Source: Leptospiraceae bacterium (lineage in GTDB: Bacteria; Spirochaetota; Leptospiria; Leptospirales; Leptonemataceae). Taken from it: 64,000 nucleotides of DNA. How positions within the stretch are numbered: position 1 is the first letter of the stretch; each line of letters starts with the position of its first letter. The position numbers and the translations under genes were made by a program. Location: contig JANXCF010000008.1 in NCBI GenBank assembly GCA_025059995.1, positions 33,107 to 97,106 of the forward strand, read 5' to 3'. Below the pieces are notes generated by a model. That model was not told the origin of the DNA and did no database searches. It saw only the letters and a program-made list of their open reading frames with translations. Below, in pieces: positions 56,536 to 64,000 of the stretch.

Positions 56536-59500
56536 AGTATTAAGTAATCATACATTTCAACTACAAGTTGTTGATGATTTAAAAAATTTGGATTTAAACA
56601 ATCACCTTTGGATTGAAGCTTCTGCGGGAACAGGTAAGACCTACACTATACTCAGATTGTTTTTACGATATGTTCTGGAAAAGAATGTTGATTTTCGAAA
56701 AATCCTTTTAGTTACTTTTACCACTAAAGCAACTCAAGAAATGCAGAATCGTCTTCGCGAACTAATCCAAAAGGGTATTACCAATGAAAACTTTGATTTT
56801 ATTAATTATCAAAATCTTAAAGTGAACATCAAACAAAAACTTGAAGAAATGCAGAGATATTTTGATCAAATCCATATTTCTACTATTCATAGTTTTTGTC
56901 GAAGTGTTTTGCGGGAATATCCTTTTGAGTTGAATCTTCCCTCATTTTCTGAAATTCAAGGAAATTCTAATGAAGTAGATGAATCAATCATCAATAAAAT
57001 TCTATTGGAATTTCTGTTGGATTTTGACAATAAAATTGCTAATCTTGGATTGGATAAAAGCATTTTTGAAAAGCTGCCAATATCAAAGCTCAATTCTTAT
57101 CTAAAGAAATTCATTACCTTTCAACATAACCTCGTAAATTATAAATTGAACTTTGTTAATTTTGATGAAACTATAGACTCAGAAGATGTGATCCAAAATA
57201 AATTCAACCTATTGAAAAATGAAGACACCCAAAATATTGTGAAATTACTTCGCTATTTTTATGAGCAACTACAAGAATATAAACGATTTCATGGTGTTTT
57301 TTCTTTTGATGATTTGATTATAAATGTTTATGAGGCGTTAAAAGAAAATCAGAAATTCACAGAGTCTTTACAAAATACTTATCAAATCGGTATTATCGAT
57401 GAATTTCAAGATACTAATCCAAGGCAATGGGAAATATTTAAAACGATATTTCTCGAAAAAAAAGGAAATCTCTTAGTGGTTGTAGGAGATCCCAAACAAG
57501 CGATTTATGGATTTCGGGGTGGAGACATCTACACTTACTTGAAGGCAAAAGAAGTATTTAGAAATAACAATGCCAAATACTATCAGTTAAACAAAAACTT
57601 TCGTTCTACAGAAGAATTTATCGAAAGCACTAATAAATTATTCGGTGCAATCAAAAAAAAACCAGACCCTAAAGCAAAAGTAGATCAAAAACAACAAACA
57701 GAAGAAATAATAGAACAAATTTTTCATTCCCATGAAACCCAAAAAGGAGAAAAAAACGAAAATCACCAAAAAAAGCGAAATTGTAAAGAAAATCCTCTAA
57801 ACTTTGTAGGGGAAAATAAAAATGAAAAAGCTGATGAAGCAAGAAATAGTTTTGCAAAATTTATTGTAAAAAAAGTTAAATCCCTTGTAAGTTGTGGTTA
57901 TTCCTTTTCCGAGATTGCGATATTGTATCGCTCAAATCATGATGCTATACAAATAAAACAAGAATTATTATTAAATGAAATTCCTTTTGTTGATTACTCT
58001 GAAGAATCAATTTTCAAAACCAATGAAGCTTTAGCAGTAGAATTTCTTTTAGAATTTTTGGCTTTTCCTGATAAACCTTCAGTTCGAAATCGATTTTTTG
58101 TTTATTATTTTTTAGATCTTCCTTATGCAAAAATAGAAGAAATCGATACAAAATATTCTTTTATACAAGAGAGGATTGCAGAATGGAAAGAAATCCTTCA
58201 AGCAAAAAGTTGGTATAAGCTATTCTATAAGATCTTAGAAGATACAAAGTTATTCTACAAATACTTGGCAATGCCAGATTATGAACGAAAAATTTCTAAT
58301 TTTGAACATTTGATAGAAATTTTAGTAAATATAGCCACAATCAATCAATTGGGTCCTGTTGAATTATATCAACAATTTTTGAAGTTAAAATCCCAGAACC
58401 AAGAGGAAATTCTACGAGTAGAATCTGATGACAAACGAATCCATATGATGACAATTCATAAATCTAAAGGACTGGAATTCCCAATTGTTTTTGTTAGCGG
58501 CTGGTATGATGATAAAGAACCTAGTGCAGGGGATCATAATAACTACAGATACTATGATACAACACAGAACCAATGGAATATATGCTTCTTTCATGAAAAT
58601 AAAACTTCCTCAGAAAAAAATGACAAACCTGAGGACACAAAAACAAAAATAAGATTAGAATCCAAGTTAGAAGAACTTCGATTGTTATATGTTGCCATCA
58701 CACGAGCAAAGGACCATTGTTATGTCGTATATAGAAAAGATTCGAATTTTTTCAAAACCTTTTTTAATGAAAGTGATTTGCTTAACTTTTATACTTCTAC
58801 TGAGGTCAAAAAAACTGAACTTACTATTTTACAAGAACAAGAAAACGTGTCTTCTGCTTCAAAAGAAGAAGAAAATTCTTCTGATAATGATAAAGACTCA
58901 AAATTATGGAAAAAGCTTCAAAAGCAGTTATGGGAAAAGCTTCAAAAGCTAGAGATGTTGAACTTCCATGATTTTCGTTGGATGCTTCATTCTTATACAT
59001 CCCTTACACAAGGGACAAAAGAAAATGCTGAAATGGATCAAGAAGATTACGATAAAGAATCTCTTTCTACCGAAGAAAATCTTGTTCCATCAACTTCTAT
59101 ATTTGACTCATATTTTCCAGCTGGATCCAAGACAGGAATATTTTTTCACAAAGTCATGGAGATCCTAGACTTTGCGGATTTTCGGCAAACTCCAAATAAT
59201 ATCAAAGACAAATACGAGCGAAAAATCAATTATTATTTAGAACTCTACGGCATATCCAAGAATGAGGGTTTCGATGATTTCTTTTATGATTTCTTGAATG
59301 AAATTGTGTCCATTCCTATTCCCAATAAAAACTTTTCTCTGAAAGATATTGATATGAGAAAAACCAAAAAAGAGATTGAATTCTTAATCCAAAACATACA
59401 AACACTAAAAATAAATTCCAAAAATGACAACCCAATCTTTCCTAATTCGTTTCTCACAGGGAATATCGTTTTATTTTTTGAACATAATCAAGAATTCTAT

Positions 59501-59779
59501 CTACTTGATTATAAAACTACTCTACTGACAAACTACAATAAAAATACTTTAGAAGAGTATACCAATCATCATTACAAAACTCAATATTTACTTTATAGTT
59601 ATGCGTTATATCTTTGGCTAAATCAATTAGGAAAACATACAGATATTTCAGCGAAACTACCGGGTGGAATCATTTATTTCTACGTAAGGGGCTATAAAAG
59701 TGATAGTAAGGGGATTTACTTTCGGGAATTCCCCACTTTCGATGAAATAAAAAAAGAACTTACTAATATTTCCTCATAA
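56531..59779 (+). CDS. recB: Exodeoxyribonuclease V subunit beta, altered nuclease site
   Basis: RecB, the 3'-5' helicase and nuclease subunit. Helicase marks are IEASAGTGKTYTI (Walker A, K36 from the AUU start), IIDEFQDTNPRQWE, VVGDPKQAIYGFRGGD and YVAITRAKDHCY. The nuclease domain at the C-terminus has H873 (GIFFHKVMEI), E948/E950 and LLDYKTT with D993 and K995. The residue thirteen before D993, Asp1067 in E. coli, is V980 here (LTGNIVLFFEH). If the start is AUU at 56531 the length is 1082; the fallback TTG at 56588 gives 1063. recD follows after 12 bases. Confidence 0.9.
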   Translation: MKVLSNHTFQLQVVDDLKNLDLNNHLWIEASAGTGKTYTILRLFLRYVLEKNVDFRKILLVTFTTKATQEMQNRLRELIQKGITNENFDFINYQNLKVNIKQKLEEMQRYFDQIHISTIHSFCRSVLREYPFELNLPSFSEIQGNSNEVDESIINKILLEFLLDFDNKIANLGLDKSIFEKLPISKLNSYLKKFITFQHNLVNYKLNFVNFDETIDSEDVIQNKFNLLKNEDTQNIVKLLRYFYEQLQEYKRFHGVFSFDDLIINVYEALKENQKFTESLQNTYQIGIIDEFQDTNPRQWEIFKTIFLEKKGNLLVVVGDPKQAIYGFRGGDIYTYLKAKEVFRNNNAKYYQLNKNFRSTEEFIESTNKLFGAIKKKPDPKAKVDQKQQTEEIIEQIFHSHETQKGEKNENHQKKRNCKENPLNFVGENKNEKADEARNSFAKFIVKKVKSLVSCGYSFSEIAILYRSNHDAIQIKQELLLNEIPFVDYSEESIFKTNEALAVEFLLEFLAFPDKPSVRNRFFVYYFLDLPYAKIEEIDTKYSFIQERIAEWKEILQAKSWYKLFYKILEDTKLFYKYLAMPDYERKISNFEHLIEILVNIATINQLGPVELYQQFLKLKSQNQEEILRVESDDKRIHMMTIHKSKGLEFPIVFVSGWYDDKEPSAGDHNNYRYYDTTQNQWNICFFHENKTSSEKNDKPEDTKTKIRLESKLEELRLLYVAITRAKDHCYVVYRKDSNFFKTFFNESDLLNFYTSTEVKKTELTILQEQENVSSASKEEENSSDNDKDSKLWKKLQKQLWEKLQKLEMLNFHDFRWMLHSYTSLTQGTKENAEMDQEDYDKESLSTEENLVPSTSIFDSYFPAGSKTGIFFHKVMEILDFADFRQTPNNIKDKYERKINYYLELYGISKNEGFDDFFYDFLNEIVSIPIPNKNFSLKDIDMRKTKKEIEFLIQNIQTLKINSKNDNPIFPNSFLTGNIVLFFEHNQEFYLLDYKTTLLTNYNKNTLEEYTNHHYKTQYLLYSYALYLWLNQLGKHTDISAKLPGGIIYFYVRGYKSDSKGIYFREFPTFDEIKKELTNISS

Positions 59780-59791
59780 TGAGGCGTGTTT

Positions 59792-61756
59792 ATGACAATC
59801 ACATTGGAAAAAAAAAGATTCTTTTTGAACTACATAACATTATATGAGTCCATTAGGGATGATATAATTGAATATTTAAATGTTTCTGAAAAAGATAAAG
59901 AAAGCATAGAAAACCTTGTCTTCTATTTGCTTTGGTCCTTAGAAAAAGGAAATCTGAGTATTTCTCTTAAGTCTGACTATAATGAAGCTTTCAAAGAATT
60001 GGAATTATCTAAAGATCATCCTCTGAGTCTAAAGAATGACTATGAAGTGTTTAAAAATTACATAAACAAAGATAATTTCAAAAATCTATTTCACATTCAT
60101 AATAACTATTTGTTTTTCAAGAAGCATTTTGATGCCCTTCAAACCCTAAAAAAACGAATAAGCAAAATAAAACAAAAAAAGCCTAAAAAGTTAGATCAAA
60201 ATCAAATCGAGATTATCAATGGCTATTTCTCTCAGCTATTTGACTCAACACAGCTATTTCACTCAACACAAGGAAAACCGGATGAGATACAACTTTTGGC
60301 AATCCTTCTGAGCGTGTATCAGGATTTTTTGGTAATTTCAGGTGGTCCTGGAACGGGCAAAACTTTTATTGCTTCTCATATCATCGGGCTACACTTAAAG
60401 TTGGGTTATGAACCACATCAGATTGCCATCGCAGCTCCAACGGGTAGAGCATCTTCCCGACTAAAGGAAAGTATTGATGAAAACCTAAAAAGCATATTTA
60501 TAAATGAGAGTTCTAATATTGAGTTAATCCAGCAATTTACGATTCATCGGTTGTTGAAGTTTTATCCCAAAAAAAACGAATTCCAGTATCATTCAAAAAA
60601 TCGGCTGCCTTATCGTTTTGTGCTTGTGGATGAGGCTTCAATGATTGATATTTTCTTGATTGAGAAGCTCTTCTTGGCACTCCCTGAAGAAAATTTTAAA
60701 ATCATTTTTTTGGGGGATAAAAATCAACTTCCATCGGTTTTAGAAGGCAATGTCTTAGAAGATTTGATCTACAAAGGAAAAGATAAGTCAAAATTTTTTG
60801 ATCAAATCTTTAAAAAGGACATACAAAAACTAAACTTTATGAGCTCAGGCAAGACGGATTTCTACAAAAATTTAGAGAACTACCAAGGAAAAAGTTCTCT
60901 TCCCTTTTTCGTGGAACTAAAAAAATCATATCGTAGCAAACCAGACATCAAAGAAATAGCAGACTATGTGATTGAAGGAAATAAACAACATTTCGAAGAA
61001 AAATTAAATCGCTTTAAAGTCAAACATCAAGAAATCAAAAATGCCATAAAAAATCCCGAAAATGTCAGCTCTTCCATTCTTTGGATGGAACCAGAGAATA
61101 AAGAAGAAGTCTTTAGTGTGATTGAAGCATTTGTTAACAACAAATATCAAAAACTTCAGGAAGAATTACAAAATATTCAAAACAAAGAAAAGGAAGAGTG
61201 GAAAGTAAATCAAAGTGAAATCAGAAAAGTATATGATGAAATCCAAAAAAACAAAATCTTAGTTCCTACGAAGGTGGGAGAACTCGGAACCCAAGCAATT
61301 CGACAATATATCATTGAAAAAGTATTTAACTTGGAGAATTTAAAACCAGGCTTTCCTATTCTGATTACCTCAAATGATTACTTTAATCAACTATTCAATG
61401 GAGACATTGGAATCATTTTGCAAGATAAGAAGAAAAACTTCTATGCCTGCTTTGAACGGAAGGGAGAGTTTTTGTTTTATTCTTTGCTTTCTTTGAATGA
61501 GTATGAAATTTCTTTTGCGATGACCATCCATAAAAGTCAAGGAAGCGAATACGAAGAAGTGTTATTGATTCTTCCAGATATCGATGAAAAAAGCAAGAAC
61601 TTGGCTTCTCTGATGGATAGAAAAATCATTTATACTGCCATCACAAGAGCAAAAAACAGACTCTATATCATTAGCAAAAAAGAAACTTTAGAATTTGTTC
61701 TGAAGCAATCGAACGAACGTATCACTGGAATCGACTTGTGGGAGGATGAGATTTAG
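59792..61756 (+). CDS. recD: Exodeoxyribonuclease V subunit alpha
   Basis: RecD, the 5'-3' helicase of RecBCD. The 654-residue protein has Walker A VISGGPGTGKTFIASHII near 184-191, AAPTGRASSRLKESI, LVDEASMIDIFLIEKL, FLGDKNQLPSV and the C-terminal FAMTIHKSQGSEYEEV and YTAITRAKNRLYI. I start at ATG 59792 with GAGG eight bases before. An 18-base tandem repeat near 60231-60266 (QLFDSTQLFHSTQ) lies outside the core motifs. Length is near the 608 of E. coli with a long N-terminal part. Confidence 0.92.
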   Translation: MTITLEKKRFFLNYITLYESIRDDIIEYLNVSEKDKESIENLVFYLLWSLEKGNLSISLKSDYNEAFKELELSKDHPLSLKNDYEVFKNYINKDNFKNLFHIHNNYLFFKKHFDALQTLKKRISKIKQKKPKKLDQNQIEIINGYFSQLFDSTQLFHSTQGKPDEIQLLAILLSVYQDFLVISGGPGTGKTFIASHIIGLHLKLGYEPHQIAIAAPTGRASSRLKESIDENLKSIFINESSNIELIQQFTIHRLLKFYPKKNEFQYHSKNRLPYRFVLVDEASMIDIFLIEKLFLALPEENFKIIFLGDKNQLPSVLEGNVLEDLIYKGKDKSKFFDQIFKKDIQKLNFMSSGKTDFYKNLENYQGKSSLPFFVELKKSYRSKPDIKEIADYVIEGNKQHFEEKLNRFKVKHQEIKNAIKNPENVSSSILWMEPENKEEVFSVIEAFVNNKYQKLQEELQNIQNKEKEEWKVNQSEIRKVYDEIQKNKILVPTKVGELGTQAIRQYIIEKVFNLENLKPGFPILITSNDYFNQLFNGDIGIILQDKKKNFYACFERKGEFLFYSLLSLNEYEISFAMTIHKSQGSEYEEVLLILPDIDEKSKNLASLMDRKIIYTAITRAKNRLYIISKKETLEFVLKQSNERITGIDLWEDEI

Positions 61757-62196
61757 AATGTAGTCTTTTTTAAAAAGAACAAAAAATTGAGCTCCTACTG
61801 GGTTTGCATTCGTAAAGGTTTCTAAATTCCATAAAACATTCAACTATACCACAGGAGAGATTGGATTAGCTACTCTTGGATTAAGCATATACTTCATCAT
61901 GTCTTTATGGAACGAAAACAGGATCGTTCTGGTTCTCTTTGCCAGAAAAACCACTAACAAGAAGGACCAAATGCAACCCCACAAGATTATGATGAACATC
62001 TTTACTGACCCCATATGCCAACGAAATTGGTTTTGTTCATGAGAAGATGCTTGATTTACCAAATTCTTTCGTTTTCTCAAAGATACTCCGAATGGATGGT
62101 AAGCATTAAAAATTCTAATTTAGTAAATAGTGATTGGAGGTTCGAATCTCATCTATGACTCGAGGTTTCCACTCAAGTGATGGGAATGCTCATTCT
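61757..62196. other. Gene-free stretch between recD and hddC
   Basis: No intact gene. Frames on both strands are short: a plus-strand stretch TTGEIGLATLGLSIYF and a 78-codon minus-strand frame at 61844-62080 have no family sense. Near 62130 the words GGTTCGAATC resemble a tRNA T-loop, but no cloverleaf can be drawn around them. No terminator with a T-run is obvious. Confidence 0.45.
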
Positions 62197-62910
62197 TTAT
62201 TTTGGTTTTGTCTCGAAGAGGGAGGCTAATTCTCTATCGGCTCGTTGATAATCTTCTGGAATGCCAATATCGATAAAATACCCGTCAGAGACAAAACCAT
62301 AAAATTTCTTTTCTTTGTAGGTTTTTTCGAGGAAGTCACGTTCTAGCGAGAAGGGGGCTTTTAACGAAATGGACTCCACTAATGCTCTCGACAAAAGATA
62401 AACCCCGCCATTGATGAGGCATTCTATTCCCTCACGTTTTTCGATGAATTGGACGATGCGACCGTCATCATCGAGTAGAACCGAACCATACCTTTTGCAA
62501 TCATCAATCTGCTTTAGAGCAATGGTAAAGTGGGATTGTTTTTTTTTGTGGAATTCGAACATGTCTTTCAGATTCACAGCAAAGAAGGTATCGCCATTCA
62601 AAAGAAAGAACTCCTGTTCCAGTAAATTCAGTGCTTGTTTAAGGGCTCCTCCTGTTCCCAAGGGCTGATCCTCTGGTGAATAAACGATCTCCATTCCCAA
62701 AAAACGCGAACCAAAATGCTCCATGATTTTTTCTTTTAGATACCCCACAGAAAGGATGACTTTTCGTATGCCATTAGTCTCTAAATAAGTAAGCAAATAC
62801 TCCAGAAAAGGTTTGCCTTGAATGGGTGCCATGGGTTTGGGTAAATCTTTGACAACACTCCTCAGGCGAGTGCCAAACCCTCCAGCAAGGATAAGAGCTT
62901 GGTCAGTCAT
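62197..62910 (-). CDS. hddC: D-glycero-D-manno-heptose 1-phosphate guanylyltransferase-like nucleotidyltransferase
   Basis: A 237-residue nucleotidyltransferase: LILAGGFGTRLRSVVKDLPK at the NTP-binding front, PMAPIQGKPFLEYLL, and LNGDTFFAVNL in the middle. It sits with gmhA and hddA, in the order seen in GDP-D-alpha-D-heptose clusters, so it probably activates heptose 1-phosphate with GTP. The sugar may go to LPS, an S-layer glycan or capsule. It overlaps gmhA by eight bases. Confidence 0.88.
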   Translation of the reverse strand: MTDQALILAGGFGTRLRSVVKDLPKPMAPIQGKPFLEYLLTYLETNGIRKVILSVGYLKEKIMEHFGSRFLGMEIVYSPEDQPLGTGGALKQALNLLEQEFFLLNGDTFFAVNLKDMFEFHKKKQSHFTIALKQIDDCKRYGSVLLDDDGRIVQFIEKREGIECLINGGVYLLSRALVESISLKAPFSLERDFLEKTYKEKKFYGFVSDGYFIDIGIPEDYQRADRELASLFETKPK

Positions 62911-63493
62911 TTTGAAACAAAGCTTTTTCTACTAAATCACACACAATATGCCCGATCATGATGTGAGCTTCTTGGATTGTGGGGGTATCCTCCGAAGGAA
63001 CTTTGAGGACATATTTGCAAAGGTTAGCCATTTTGCCACCAGTTCTGCCAGTGAGTCCTATGGTAATCATTCCCAATTCGTTGGCTGTTTGAATGGCGTT
63101 GATGACGTTTTTGGAGTTTCCACTCGTTGAAATCCCAATCAAAACGTCTCCTGTTTTCCCCTTGGCTTTTACGAGTCTTGAATAAACTTCTTCGAAGGAA
63201 TAGTCATTAGCAACAGCCGTCAGATAAGATGTGTTTACATGCAGAGCTTCGGCAAACAAAGGTTCTCGATCTAAGTAAAACCGACCTGATAGCTCCGCGG
63301 CTATGTGTTGAGCGTCCGCCGCTGATCCACCATTGCCACATAAAAGCACCTTGCCACCTTGTTTAAAGCATCCCACGATGGCTTGAGAAACCTCCCAAAT
63401 AGTGTGCAAAATTTTTTCGTCCTGATAGATTTCTTCTTTGACAGATAGGGAATTTTTGATTCTCTTACGAACATAATCTATTGACTTCTCCAT
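62903..63493 (-). CDS. gmhA: Phosphoheptose isomerase
   Basis: Converts sedoheptulose 7-phosphate to D-glycero-D-manno-heptose 7-phosphate. The 196 residues carry LLCGNGGSAADAQHIAAELS, GKTGDVLIGISTSGNSKN in the SIS fold, and EDTPTIQEAHIMIGHIVCDL at the metal site. The ATG at 63493 overlaps the end of hddA by 16 bases; hddC overlaps its own end by eight, so the three genes are one operon. Confidence 0.96.
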   Translation of the reverse strand: MEKSIDYVRKRIKNSLSVKEEIYQDEKILHTIWEVSQAIVGCFKQGGKVLLCGNGGSAADAQHIAAELSGRFYLDREPLFAEALHVNTSYLTAVANDYSFEEVYSRLVKAKGKTGDVLIGISTSGNSKNVINAIQTANELGMITIGLTGRTGGKMANLCKYVLKVPSEDTPTIQEAHIMIGHIVCDLVEKALFQND

Positions 63494-64000
63494 GACTCTG
63501 CTCCATATTGTGTGAACTGAAACCTTCGGAATTCTCCCCCAAACTTCAATAGTGTCTCTATGACCTTGTAGCGAGTAGTATTGGGGCAGTAAAGCATTAA
63601 AAACCCTCCACCACCAGCTCCCGTAATCTTGCCCCCTGTAGCCCCAGATTTTTTGGCAGCTTCATAGATTTCTTCTATCACAGGATTGGTGATGCCTTCT
63701 GCCATCTGTTTCTTATATTGCCAGCCGTAGTCAAGTATCTCTCCCACTTCGGTTAGCCTATCCCTTAAGGATAGCTTCCTTCATAAGAAAGGCTTGCTCT
63801 TTTAGCTTGTGCATGGCTTCTACGGATTCTTCCTTCTTCGCTTTTACGCTCTCCATCTGAGCTTCTATAATTTTTGAAGACAGCCTACTTGTCCCTGTAT
63901 AATAGAGGAGTATATTAAACTGAAGCTCATTTATTATATCTTGTCTTATTCTCAATGGATTCACTATTACTCTATCATTATCGTAAAACTCCATAAAGTT
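63478..64000 (-). pseudogene. hddA: Heptose 7-phosphate kinase, C-terminal part, frameshifted and cut by window edge
   Basis: From the right edge one frame reads [17 protein letters not shown] and then [19 protein letters not shown], stopping at TAG 63758-63760. The next frame carries on with [36 protein letters not shown] (the GHMP-kinase motif 3) and ends at 63478. Inserting one base in the GGG run near 63761-63766 would join them as [15 protein letters not shown]. The front half of the kinase lies outside the window. The enzyme phosphorylates heptose 7-phosphate before GMP activation by hddC. The break would leave the kinase without its C-terminal motif; real mutation or a homopolymer sequencing error cannot be separated here. 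Confidence 0.75.

Noticed and set aside
58412..59168. Plus- and minus-strand frames inside recB
   Set aside because: Low-complexity shadows of the recB frame with no starts or ribosome sites.
61844..62080. 78-codon minus-strand frame as a gene
   Set aside because: No ribosome site, no family, odd composition; neighbouring frames look equally random.
62125..62160. tRNA-like T-loop words (GGAGGTTCGAATCTC)
   Set aside because: No acceptor, D or anticodon arms can be drawn around it; chance or an old scrap.
1..64000. CRISPR array
   Set aside because: No regularly spaced direct repeats were seen; the repeats at 37050-37330 are coding coiled-coil units without spacers.

Overview
The window is AT-rich DNA (by eye about one third G+C) from a Gram-negative bacterium. 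Supporting signs are lipoproteins with SxC/NC lipoboxes, the heptose genes gmhA/hddC/hddA, and flagellar rod genes flgB-flgC. The two separate STAS anti-anti-sigma genes, the GAF-adenylate cyclase, flgBC and the relaxed lipoboxes fit a spirochaete of the Leptospira side best, but no marker here settles this. Host genes often use CGA for arginine and TTCGAA-rich wording; the restriction-modification (RM) block at the left end is more AGA-rich.

Layout. (1) 1-8032 is an RM island. It holds the N-terminal part of a type IIG-like nuclease/methylase running off the left edge, a DNA methyltransferase with a coupled 40-codon ORF and a frameshifted partner, a methyltransferase remnant, and a plus-strand cassette. 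The cassette consists of a small HTH gene, a nuclease-methylase fusion, a specificity subunit with a frameshift, and a decayed large serine recombinase that ends against a tRNA-Asn. (2) 8033-24560 is core genome: tRNA-Asn, a Gdt1-like transporter, UvrD/Rep helicase, an OppD-type ATPase, RppH, fabG-acpP-rnc-aroB-aroQ with a long hairpin in front of rnc, an MBL hydrolase, panB, a CDF metal exporter, a two-module AAA+ ATPase and gcvH-gcvPA-gcvPB. (3) 24561-36235 holds a pabB-pabC fusion, a membrane glycosyltransferase, two STAS clusters, a CoA-transferase, a lipoprotein, homoserine dehydrogenase, a J-domain protein, a methyltransferase and a GAF-cyclase. (4) 36236-39442 is a second accessory patch: a coiled-coil repeat membrane protein broken by one extra base, an intact beta-class DNA methyltransferase, and decayed DUF262 and nuclease remnants. 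(5) 39443-50166 is sugar metabolism: pgi, GH57 amylase, glycogen-synthase-like GT, and a 1465-residue GlgX-MalQ fusion. (6) 50126-52941 holds an SGNH-like protein, two lipoproteins and flgBC. (7) 53050-61756 is recC-recB-recD. (8) 62197-64000 is hddC-gmhA-hddA, with hddA frameshifted and cut by the edge.

The points most worth a second look are: recB, which seems to start at an AUU codon behind a perfect Shine-Dalgarno and carries Val in place of a metal-binding Asp of the nuclease site; the rnc leader hairpin, a plausible RNase III self-target; the helicase-free, BcgI-like RM cassette beside a tRNA; and the single-base breaks in hsdS, the coiled-coil gene and hddA.
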